Notes: a model not told the origin generated them from the letters alone. A stretch of DNA of 5,116 bases from Actinomycetota bacterium (GCA_016870235.1 VGCB01000248.1:1-5116), one strand, 5' to 3'. Counted from the stretch's first letter, positions 1 to 4,962 are shown. Numbers and translations: made by a program.

Positions 1-1
1 G

Positions 2-781
2 CCGGTTACGGACGCGCTCGTCACGTTCCTCGACCCACGGCCGGGTGAGCGGATCCTCGAGCTCGCGGCCGGCCCGGGAGGCGTCGGCGTCCACGTGGCG
101 CGCCTGGTCGGCGATCGCGGGTCGGTGCTCGTCAGCGACCTCGCGCCGGAAATGGTCGACGCGGCGCGGGCTCAGGTCGGGGAGCTCGGGCTCGGAAACG
201 TCGAGACGCGCGTCGTCGACGGTCAGGACACCGGGCTGCCGTCGGAGTCGTTCGACGGCGTCGTGTGTCGGTTCGGGTACATGCTGATGCCCGATCCTGT
301 CCGCGGGCTGGCCGAGACCGCGCGCGTGCTGCGGTCGGAGGGCCGGGTCGCGTTCGCGGTGTGGGGCGACCGGAGGGCGAACTCCTGGGGCACGGCGGCG
401 ACGCACGCGCTGGTCGAGCTGGGGCTCGTGGAACCGCCGGATCCGTACGGGCCGGGGCCGTTCGCGCTCGACGACCCCGACCGGCTCGCGGCGGCCGTCG
501 GCGCGGCCGGGCTGTCACTCGAGCGCGTCGAGGACGTGGGCGTGGCGTGGCGGTTCCCCTCGACAGAGGCGTGGTGGGAGGTGATGCGCGACCTCTCCTC
601 GACGCTTCAGGAGGCCCTCGCGACGGCCGATCCGGCCGGGGCGGCGGCGGTGCGCGATCGCGCAGTCGGCCACCTCGATCTGCGTCGGGTCGCCGGTGAG
701 GTCGTCGTCGACGGCGTCGCGCGGGTCGCGCTTGCTCGGGTCGCCCTCGACCGGGCAACCGAGGACGGCCGATCCGGCTGA
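2..781 (+). CDS. Class I SAM-dependent methyltransferase (5' partial)
   Basis: This is a cytosolic methyltransferase of the UbiE/Methyltransf_11 type; its substrate cannot be told from sequence. The frame is open to the left edge, so the true start lies outside the window and 259 residues are visible. Counting from the first visible residue, SAM-binding motif I is ELAAGPGGVG at 20-29, the acidic end of strand 2 is D46 in SDLAPEM, and D73/D76 precede LPSESFD, the usual adenine-contact region. A strand-5 region follows with LAETARVLRSEGRVAF, where the common PGGR turn reads SEGR. The last 140 residues form a tail seen in many actinobacterial family members (AVWG, then a stretch with WW and aromatic residues) and probably shape the substrate pocket. 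The GTG at 95 cuts through motif I and cannot be the start. The gene converges on arginase. Family assignment is firm; the substrate is unknown. Confidence 0.9.
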   Translation, partial: PVTDALVTFLDPRPGERILELAAGPGGVGVHVARLVGDRGSVLVSDLAPEMVDAARAQVGELGLGNVETRVVDGQDTGLPSESFDGVVCRFGYMLMPDPVRGLAETARVLRSEGRVAFAVWGDRRANSWGTAATHALVELGLVEPPDPYGPGPFALDDPDRLAAAVGAAGLSLERVEDVGVAWRFPSTEAWWEVMRDLSSTLQEALATADPAGAAAVRDRAVGHLDLRRVAGEVVVDGVARVALARVALDRATEDGRSG

Positions 782-791
782 GGACGGCCGA
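761..791 (+). repeat. 12-bp direct repeat across the methyltransferase stop codon
   Basis: GAGGACGGCCGA occurs exactly at 761-772 and again at 780-791, a 19-bp period. The second copy carries the TGA stop (779-781) at its left junction. It looks like a small partial tandem duplication at the 3' end of the gene. No function is implied. Confidence 0.7.
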
Positions 792-844
792 CGTGTCCCG
801 AACGGCCACTGTCCCTGGGCCACCGGCCTCCTCCCCATACTTCG

Positions 845-878
845 ATTCTATCGTGGCAACGCGTTGCGGTGTGTTGCG
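845..878. promoter_or_regulatory. Operator-like palindrome with third half-site, next to minus-strand -10-like box
   Basis: GCAACGCGTTGC at 856-867 is a perfect 12-bp palindrome with a central CG, the general style of LacI-family operators. The half-site recurs one helical turn away: GCGTTGCG at 861-868 and GTGTTGCG at 871-878. Read on the minus strand, TAGAAT (845-850) matches five of six bases of a sigma-70 -10 box, and the palindrome lies just upstream of it, where a repressor could block it. No good -35 is visible. The regulator and the target are unknown. Confidence 0.35.
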
Positions 879-902
879 AGAGTGCCCCAAGTTCGTTCCA
901 GT

Positions 903-938
903 GCGGCGCTCGCCGGCGAGGCTCCGCGTCGACGCCGC
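903..938. terminator. Possible bidirectional hairpin between convergent genes
   Basis: GCGGCG at 903-908 pairs with CGCCGC at 933-938, extended by TCG/CGA (910-912 with 930-932) after one bulged base. Two perfect palindromes lie inside or across it: CTCGCCGGCGAG at 909-920 and GCGTCGACGC at 926-935. It sits just past the arginase stop and between two convergent genes, where a terminator is expected, but neither side has a T-run. Confidence 0.3.
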
Positions 939-943
939 CGACG

Positions 944-1837
944 CTAGAGAATCGTCTTCCCGGCCATGGACGCGATCAGGGCGACCGCAGTCAGCGCCGT
1001 CGTGTTGCCCCGATCGAGGATCGGATTGGCCTCCACCACCTCGAGCGACTCGACGATCCCCGAGGCTGCCGCGAGCTCGCAAGCGAGGTGGGCCTCGCGA
1101 TAGGTCAGGCCGCCGCGCACCGGCGTCCCGACCCCCGGCGCGATCTCCGGGTCGAGGACGTCGAGATCCAAGGAGAGGTGCACGAAGCCCGGCCCCGCCA
1201 CCCGCTCGAGCGCTTCTGTCATTGCGCGCTCGATCCCGGTGCGGTCGATCTCGCTCATCGTGATCGCCCGGATCCCGGCTGTCCCGATCAGCGCCCGCTC
1301 GTGCGGGTCGAGGCTCCGGACGCCGACGAGGACGACCCGCCGCGGGTCGACGGCCGGAAGTCGCAGACGCGGGTGAGAGAATCCCGCATGACCCGTCGCC
1401 GCGGCGAGCGGCATCCCGTGGACGTTGCCCGACGGGCTCGTGGCCGGGGTGTTGAGATCGCCGTGCGCGTCGACCCAGATCACGCCGCCCGGGCCACCCG
1501 CGGCGGCCGCGAGGCCCGCGAGCGTCCCGATCGCGACGGAGTGGTCGCCCCCGAGGACGAGCGGCGACGAGCCCGCGCGGACGACGTCCGCGACCGCCGT
1601 CGCCAGTCCCGCCGCAGTGTCGAGGATCTCGGGCAGGAACCGCGCGCGCTCGTCGAGCACCGAGAGCGACTCCGGCTCCGGCGTGCGGACGTTCCCGCCG
1701 TCGGAGACGGTCCGCCCGATCGCCTCGAGCGCTTCCCGCAGGCCGGCGTAGCGGATCGCGGACGGGCCCATGTCGACGCCGCGCCGCGTCTGCCCGAGGT
1801 CGAGCGGCGCCCCGATGATCGCGATCGGCCTGCTCAT
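944..1837 (-). CDS. rocF: Arginase
   Basis: This is arginase (EC 3.5.3.1), the binuclear-manganese enzyme that hydrolyses L-arginine to L-ornithine and urea in the cytosol. The 297 residues match the usual length. The metal ligands are all visible: H99 in GGDHS, D123, H125 and D127 in DAHGDLN, and D224/D226 in SLDLDVLDP. H140 in GNVHGMP matches the catalytic histidine, and E269 the guanidinium-binding glutamate. N129, S136 and D177 fit the amino-acid recognition sites. The TSPSGNVHGMP, GTPVRGGLTYRE and NPILDRGNTTA blocks are arginase-type, which argues against agmatinase, formiminoglutamase or guanidinobutyrase. The ATG start (1835-1837) sits just before the conserved first strand (IAIIGAPLDLG). 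No Shine-Dalgarno precedes it; TACCGT lies six bases upstream, as in leaderless genes. No transporter or ornithine aminotransferase gene is adjacent. Confidence 0.96.
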   Translation of the reverse strand: MSRPIAIIGAPLDLGQTRRGVDMGPSAIRYAGLREALEAIGRTVSDGGNVRTPEPESLSVLDERARFLPEILDTAAGLATAVADVVRAGSSPLVLGGDHSVAIGTLAGLAAAAGGPGGVIWVDAHGDLNTPATSPSGNVHGMPLAAATGHAGFSHPRLRLPAVDPRRVVLVGVRSLDPHERALIGTAGIRAITMSEIDRTGIERAMTEALERVAGPGFVHLSLDLDVLDPEIAPGVGTPVRGGLTYREAHLACELAAASGIVESLEVVEANPILDRGNTTALTAVALIASMAGKTIL

Positions 1838-1843
1838 GCCAGG

Positions 1844-1849
1844 ACGGTA
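1844..1849 (-). promoter_or_regulatory. Candidate -10 box for a leaderless arginase mRNA
   Basis: On the minus strand TACCGT fits the actinobacterial TANNNT -10 pattern and is followed by six bases (CCTGGC) and then the ATG. This spacing would place the transcript start at or next to the start codon, which would explain the missing ribosome binding site. No convincing -35 is present. Confidence 0.4.
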
Positions 1850-1873
1850 ACGCGAAACCCGCGCAGGCGCGGC

Positions 1874-1885
1874 CGACCCGGGTCG
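1874..1885. promoter_or_regulatory. 12-bp palindrome between divergent arginase and tRNA-Phe
   Basis: CGACCCGGGTCG is a perfect palindrome in the 82-bp divergent gap. It overlaps the expected -35 zone of the tRNA promoter and lies about 25 bp upstream of the arginase -10-like box. It could be an operator, but short GC palindromes arise easily by chance in this composition. Confidence 0.2.
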
Positions 1886-1898
1886 CGGCCCGGTTCGC

Positions 1899-1904
1899 TA
1901 CCCT
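1899..1904 (+). promoter_or_regulatory. Candidate -10 box for tRNA-Phe
   Basis: TACCCT fits TANNNT and ends 15 bases before the mature tRNA 5' end, leaving room for a short 5' leader removed by RNase P. The -35 region (about 1876-1881) is not recognisable. Confidence 0.35.
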
Positions 1905-1919
1905 GGGCTCTGCACTCGC

Positions 1920-1992
1920 GGCGGGGTAGCTCAGTTGGTAGAGCACACGGCTGAAAACCGTGGTGTCGCCGGTTCAAGTCCGGCCCTCGCCA
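1920..1992 (+). tRNA. tRNA-Phe (anticodon GAA)
   Basis: The sequence folds into a full 73-nt cloverleaf. The acceptor stem is 1920-1926 with 1985-1991 (one G-T pair), and the discriminator is A1992. The D stem GCTC/GAGC is 1929-1932 with 1941-1944. The anticodon stem CACGG/CCGTG is 1946-1950 with 1958-1962, around loop CTGAAAA. A 5-nt variable loop follows, and the T stem GCCGG/CCGGC is 1968-1972 with 1980-1984, around TTCAAGT. GAA at 1953-1955 reads UUC/UUU, so the tRNA carries phenylalanine. The 3' CCA is not encoded and must be added by nucleotidyltransferase. It lies divergent from arginase and upstream of the hydroxyacid dehydrogenase. Confidence 0.97.
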
Positions 1993-2018
1993 TCTGGTCG
2001 CATGCTCGGCCGTTGCCA

Positions 2019-2039
2019 GGGGAGCCTTCGGTTCTCTTT
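2019..2039 (+). terminator. Weak terminator-like hairpin after tRNA-Phe
   Basis: GGGGAGCC (2019-2026) can pair with GGTTCTCT (2030-2037) across a TTC loop, with three G-T pairs, followed by only two more T residues. The position, 27 bases past the tRNA, is right for a terminator, but the stem is poor and the T-run is short. Confidence 0.3.
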
Positions 2040-2151
2040 GCCGCTCCCGCGTCTCGCTTCAGCCGGACGCGTGCGTGAGTCCGACCGCTCGGCCGGGAGC
2101 CGCTCCGGCGATCGCGTCCTGCGCCCACCTTCTGGCGTCGACGCGGGCGCC

Positions 2152-2183
2152 GCGGGATCCGCCTCCACGTGCGAGGATCCCGC
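2152..2183 (+). promoter_or_regulatory. 9-bp inverted repeat covering the dehydrogenase ribosome binding site
   Basis: GCGGGATCC (2152-2160) is the exact reverse complement of GGATCCCGC (2175-2183), with a 14-base loop. The right arm contains most of the Shine-Dalgarno GAGGA (2173-2177) and ends one base before the GTG start at 2185. In RNA this would hide the ribosome binding site, suggesting translational control. At the DNA level it could instead be a repressor site. Confidence 0.5.
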
Positions 2184-2184
2184 C

Positions 2185-3135
2185 GTGCGGATCGCCGTCC
2201 TCGACGACTACCAGCGGGTCGCGCCGGAGCTGGCCGACTGGAGCCCGCTCGCGGGGCACGAGGTCGCGTTCTTCGACACGCCATTCCGCGATCCCGAAGA
2301 GACGGCGCGGGCGCTCGAGCCGTTCGAGGTCGTCTGCTGCATGCGCGAGCGGACGCCGTTCCCGGCGTCGCTGATCGAGCGCCTGCCCGCGCTCCGACTG
2401 CTCGTGACGACGGGGATGCGAAACGCCGCGCTCGACGTCGACGCCGCCGTCGCCCGCGGGATCACCGTCTGCGGCACCCAGGGAAGCGGCGTCTCGACGG
2501 CGGAGCTGACGTGGGGCCTGATCCACGCCGTCATCCGTCACATCCCGACCGAGGACGCCAACGTGAAGGCCGGGCGGTGGCAGACGACGGTCGGCGCCGA
2601 CCTCGCCGGGAGGACGCTCGGCATCCTCGGCCTCGGCCGGATCGGGCCCACAGTCGCGCGGGTCGGGGCCGCCTTCGACATGCGCGTGATCGCCTGGAGC
2701 CCGAACCTGACCGCCGAGCGGGCCGCAGCGGTCGGCGCCACGCTCGTCGGCAAGCGCGACCTCTTCGAGCAGAGCGATGTCCTCAGCATCCACCTCGTCC
2801 TCGCCGACTCGACCCGCGGGCTCGTCGGGCGCGAGGAGCTCGCCGCGATGAAGCCGGGCGCGATCCTCGTCAACACCTCGCGCGGGCCGATCGTCGACGA
2901 GGCAGCGCTCCTCGCCGAGCTCGAGAGGGGAACGATTGGCGGCGCCGGCCTCGACGTGTACGGCCGCGAGCCGCTGCCGTCCGACCACCCGCTGCGACGG
3001 GCGCCCCGCACCGTGCTGACGCCCCACCTCGGGTACGTGACGGAGGAGAACCTCCGCCTCTTCTACCGGGAGACGGTGGAGGACGTCGCAGCCTGGCTCG
3101 CGGGCGCCCCGATCCGCGTGATCGCGGCGCCGTAG
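2185..3135 (+). CDS. D-2-hydroxyacid dehydrogenase family protein
   Basis: This is an NAD(P)-dependent oxidoreductase of the D-isomer-specific 2-hydroxyacid dehydrogenase family (D-3-phosphoglycerate dehydrogenase-like), interconverting a 2-keto acid and a D-2-hydroxy acid in the cytosol. It has 316 residues, the single-subunit length, with no ACT domain, which makes a serine-pathway SerA unlikely. The split substrate domain is about 1-100 plus the last 30 residues; the Rossmann domain carries GLGRIG at 149-154. The catalytic triad is complete: R233 in NTSRGPIVDE, E262 in GREPLP and H281 in TPHLGY. After strand 2 the sequence is IAWSPNLT, without the acidic residue that usually selects NAD. 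I chose the GTG at 2185 because GAGGA lies seven bases upstream and the family's VLDDYQ strand starts there; the open frame reaches back into the tRNA. The substrate is unknown. Confidence 0.92.
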   Translation: MRIAVLDDYQRVAPELADWSPLAGHEVAFFDTPFRDPEETARALEPFEVVCCMRERTPFPASLIERLPALRLLVTTGMRNAALDVDAAVARGITVCGTQGSGVSTAELTWGLIHAVIRHIPTEDANVKAGRWQTTVGADLAGRTLGILGLGRIGPTVARVGAAFDMRVIAWSPNLTAERAAAVGATLVGKRDLFEQSDVLSIHLVLADSTRGLVGREELAAMKPGAILVNTSRGPIVDEAALLAELERGTIGGAGLDVYGREPLPSDHPLRRAPRTVLTPHLGYVTEENLRLFYRETVEDVAAWLAGAPIRVIAAP

Positions 3136-3151
3136 ACGCACAGGCGCGTCT
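3134..3151 (+). terminator. Hairpin starting in the dehydrogenase stop codon
   Basis: AGACGC (3134-3139) pairs exactly with GCGTCT (3146-3151) around a 6-base loop, beginning inside the TAG stop. No T-run follows, so it would be at best a U-less terminator. Its 3' arm shares bases 3148-3151 with the outer arm of the large palindrome, so the two folds exclude each other. Confidence 0.3.
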
Positions 3152-3352
3152 CAGCCCTGATCCACCGATGGGCGTGATCGCTCGATCATCCAACTGCGCG
3201 CGCCTGCCGGGGTCGTCAGGACGTGCGCGGGACAGGTCGGGAATGCTCCTGCCCTGTCGATCCTGTCCCGCGCGCGCGCACCGCCTGGGAAGCGGCCTGG
3301 CGAGCCTGCCAGGATGCACCCCCCGCGCCAATCGGTGGATCCGGGCTCAGAC
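3148..3352. repeat. About 205-bp imperfect palindromic element (nested inverted repeats, MITE-like)
   Basis: The ends are inverted repeats of 29 bases: 3148-3176 and the complement of 3324-3352, with 25 matches and an uninterrupted core GATCCACCGAT. Inside, in nearly the same register, are short pairs (3187-3191 with 3312-3316; six of seven in 3198-3204 with 3299-3305) and a 15-bp stem (3222-3236 with 3262-3276) around a 25-base loop. All arms centre near 3250, so this is one long palindrome rather than separate hairpins. It fills the gap between two convergent genes, and its right end supplies the last codon and TGA of the DUF62 gene. No target-site duplication is obvious. It could be a small non-autonomous mobile element, a bidirectional terminator or a structured RNA. 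Confidence 0.6.
3296..3313. repeat. Small local inverted repeat inside the palindromic element
   Basis: CCTGGC (3296-3301) pairs exactly with GCCAGG (3308-3313) around GAGCCT. It could form an alternative hairpin in the right arm, 34 bases past the end of the DUF62 gene on its strand. It lacks a T-run. Confidence 0.3.
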
Positions 3353-4144
3353 CGGCGAGATCCGGATCGTGCTCCCGACCTGAGCCCGCATCACCGAGGC
3401 GGCGCTGCCGTTCGAGATCGCGACCGACATGCTGCGGTAGCTGTCCTCGTAGAGGATCACGTCCCCCGGCCGCGCGTCGGCGAACGTCCTCGCCGCCACG
3501 GCGTAGTACGACTCGCCGCCGAGACCGAGCTCCACCCGCGCGCCGGGAACGACACCGATCGGCTCGAGGTCGTCGCGCGAGAGGTTGAGCGCGATGTTGC
3601 CGAAGCTGTCGACGTAGAGCGCGACCGCCTCGACGCCGCGCGCGTGGAAGCGAGGCTCCGGCAGATCGAGCCGGACGAACACGTCGGGATGCACCGGCGG
3701 CCCCAGCTCCCCGATCGCGACACCCTTGGCGAGATGGGCGGCGGCGGGGGCGAAGAGATCGCGGCCGTGGAACGTCCGCGAGATCGACGGCAGCGCATAG
3801 TCGGGATTCGCGAGCTCGTGCGCCGCCTCGATCCCCGCGCGCTCGGCGGCAGGGATCAGAAGGCCGTTGTCCGGGCCGACGAAATGGCGTCCCTCTGCGT
3901 CCCGCAGCACGAGCGGCCGCCGGGCGCCGCCGACGCCGGGGTCGACGACGGCGAGGTGCACTCCCTCGGGCATGTACGGCAGCGTGTTCGCAAGGACGAG
4001 CGCGCCCTGCAGCACCGCCTGGGGCGGGATCCCATGGGTGACGTCGATGATCTGGGCTTCCGGCGCGATCCGCTTGATCACGCCGTGACACGTGCCGACG
4101 AAGTCGTCGCGGAGGCCGAAGTCGGTGAGGAAGCAGACGAACAC
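3347..4144 (-). CDS. SAM hydroxide adenosyltransferase (DUF62 / SAM hydrolase family)
   Basis: This belongs to the DUF62 family related to SAM-dependent chlorinase and fluorinase. Non-halogenating members use water or hydroxide to split S-adenosylmethionine into adenosine and L-methionine. The 265 residues match the usual length. TDFG at 7-10 includes the ribose-binding aspartate D8. The hydrolase Asp-Arg-His set is visible: D68 in VVDPGVGG, R75, and H126 in FHGRDLFAP. FVGPDNGLL at 88-96 and DSFGNIALNL at 179-188 are further family blocks, and the C-terminal barrel has SNGSAA at 244-249. The triad argues against a halogenase. GTG at 4142-4144 is the only start ahead of TDFG, because an in-frame TGA lies three codons upstream. 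No Shine-Dalgarno is visible. It lies 74 bp downstream of the GNAT gene on the same strand, with a hairpin between them. Physiological role is unclear in the family as a whole. Confidence 0.93.
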   Translation of the reverse strand: MFVCFLTDFGLRDDFVGTCHGVIKRIAPEAQIIDVTHGIPPQAVLQGALVLANTLPYMPEGVHLAVVDPGVGGARRPLVLRDAEGRHFVGPDNGLLIPAAERAGIEAAHELANPDYALPSISRTFHGRDLFAPAAAHLAKGVAIGELGPPVHPDVFVRLDLPEPRFHARGVEAVALYVDSFGNIALNLSRDDLEPIGVVPGARVELGLGGESYYAVAARTFADARPGDVILYEDSYRSMSVAISNGSAASVMRAQVGSTIRISPV

Positions 4145-4165
4145 GGCTGGTCACGAGGGGCAGAC

Positions 4166-4215
4166 GTCCCGCGCCCTCACCGGATCGTGTCACACGGAGC
4201 GGTCGAGGGCGGGAC
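4166..4215 (-). other. Intercistronic stem-loop between GNAT and DUF62 genes
   Basis: GAGGGCGGGAC (complemented arm at 4166-4178, other arm at 4205-4215) forms an 11-bp stem with a two-base bulge. Inside it ACCG/CGGT (4179-4182 with 4200-4203) continues the stem, and CGTGT/ACACG (4186-4190 with 4192-4196) is a tight inner palindrome. It begins four bases past the GNAT stop and occupies most of the gap. No T-run follows, so it may be an mRNA processing or stabilising hairpin, a U-less terminator or a protein site. Confidence 0.45.
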
Positions 4216-4218
4216 GGC

Positions 4219-4845
4219 TCAGGTCCGGCGGCGCTGGAACCAGACCCAGCCGTCGCTGCGCGGCCCGTGGGCGTATCCGGCCTTGGCGAGGACCGCGGCC
4301 GACGCCGAGTTGTCCGGGTGGACGCGCGCCGTCAGGCGCTCGAGGCTCGCGTGCCGGGCGAACGCCGTCTCCGTCGCGTGGCGCACGAGCTTCGTCCCGA
4401 TCCCGCGGCCCCAGTGGGCGCGTCCCAGCCAGTAGCTGATCTCGGCACCGGATCGGTCGGCGCCGTGCCCGTCGAACAGCAGGCGCACCTGGCCGACGAC
4501 CTCCCCGTCCACCTCGACCGCGCGTACCTCGTGATGGTGCTCGAGCAGGGAGATGGCGACGAGCTCCGCGGCGACCTCGTCCGTCAGCGGATCGGGGTAG
4601 TCCTCCGGGAGGTGGCGCCAGACCTCCGGGTCGTCGAGCAGGCCGCGCAGCACGCCCGCCTCGTCCGTGCGCCACGGCCGCAGGCTCAGGCCCTCGTCAG
4701 GCAGGACCGGCGTCGCCGCCGCGTCCGGAGCCCGCGACAGGATGTCCTCCTCGACCGAGAGCGGCACCCAGCCGATCTGGACGGGGTCGTAGCCGAGCGG
4801 GACACCGTTGGTGTGACACCATTCGAGCTCCTCGCGGTCGAGCAC
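4219..4845 (-). CDS. GNAT family N-acetyltransferase (RimJ/RimL-like)
   Basis: This is an acetyl-CoA-dependent N-acetyltransferase of the GNAT fold; the acceptor is unknown. With the start used here it has 208 residues. The GNAT domain runs from about 53 to 192: strand 1 LSLRPWRTDEAG, an EVDGEVVGQVRL strand pair near 111-121, ISYWLGRAHWGRGIGTKLV at 136-154 with the pyrophosphate loop G148-I-G150, and HPDNSASAAVLAKAGY at 176-191, typical of RimJ/RimL-like proteins. Residues 1-50 precede the domain and are not recognised. The frame stays open to a GTG at 4983 and an ATG at 4968, both overlapping hemD. I prefer the GTG at 4843-4845 because upstream codons drop from about 91% to about 60% G/C in third positions and encode an Arg/Pro-rich stretch. 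That GTG has no well-spaced Shine-Dalgarno, so the ATG at 4968, coupled to hemD, remains possible. Confidence 0.85.
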   Translation of the reverse strand: MLDREELEWCHTNGVPLGYDPVQIGWVPLSVEEDILSRAPDAAATPVLPDEGLSLRPWRTDEAGVLRGLLDDPEVWRHLPEDYPDPLTDEVAAELVAISLLEHHHEVRAVEVDGEVVGQVRLLFDGHGADRSGAEISYWLGRAHWGRGIGTKLVRHATETAFARHASLERLTARVHPDNSASAAVLAKAGYAHGPRSDGWVWFQRRRT

Positions 4846-4956
4846 GCCCTCGGAGCGAGGACGTTGCGGGTCGAAGGCTCTGCCGGACGGAAGGAGGACT
4901 GCACGAGGTGGGATGGGAGAGTTCCTCGGACGTCGTGTGTACAGGCGACCTGACGG

Positions 4957-4962
4957 ATCATA
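4957..4962 (-). promoter_or_regulatory. Candidate -10 box at the end of hemD
   Basis: TATGAT on the minus strand matches five of six consensus bases and overlaps the hemD stop codon. A weak GTGACG (four of six bases of TTGACA) lies 15 bases upstream. Downstream is a 112-bp stretch of lower GC before the preferred GNAT start. It could drive GNAT and DUF62 independently of hemD. Confidence 0.35.

Noticed and set aside
515..838. 107-codon antisense frame with a leaderless-type promoter at its start
   Set aside because: As a protein it is rejected: its codons are aligned against the methyltransferase codons, which explains the absence of stops, and no family is recognised. The promoter-like signal is kept as a finding.
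944..1837. Agmatinase or formiminoglutamase instead of arginase
   Set aside because: The SPSGNVHGMP, GTPVRGGLTYRE and NPILDRGNTTA blocks are arginase-type; no agmatine or histidine pathway gene is nearby.
132..1946. Very long minus-strand open frame (604 codons) spanning the methyltransferase and arginase
   Set aside because: It is antisense to one gene and out of frame with the other; its product is Arg/Pro/Ala-rich with no domain. Such frames arise from the scarcity of stops at high GC.
869..1954. 361-codon plus-strand frame opposite arginase that runs into tRNA-Phe
   Set aside because: Arginase on the other strand carries all active-site residues, and a protein gene would not end inside the tRNA.
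2092..2109. CCGGGAG/CTCCGG inverted repeat in the tRNA-dehydrogenase gap
   Set aside because: The stem is short with a bulge and no T-run; it is expected by chance at this GC and is not a convincing terminator.
1960..2184. Longer start for the dehydrogenase
   Set aside because: It would begin inside the tRNA gene; the conserved protein begins at 2185, with a Shine-Dalgarno at the right spacing.
2059..3141. 360-codon minus-strand frame opposite the dehydrogenase
   Set aside because: The plus strand encodes an enzyme with complete motifs and family-like length; the antisense product has no recognisable fold and skewed composition.
3347..4144. SAM-dependent chlorinase or fluorinase
   Set aside because: The Asp-Arg-His set typical of SAM hydrolases is present, and there is no neighbouring halometabolite pathway gene.
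3314..4435. 373-codon plus-strand frame across DUF62 and part of the GNAT gene
   Set aside because: It is a shadow of two clearly identified minus-strand genes, rich in Arg, Asp and Glu without domain motifs.
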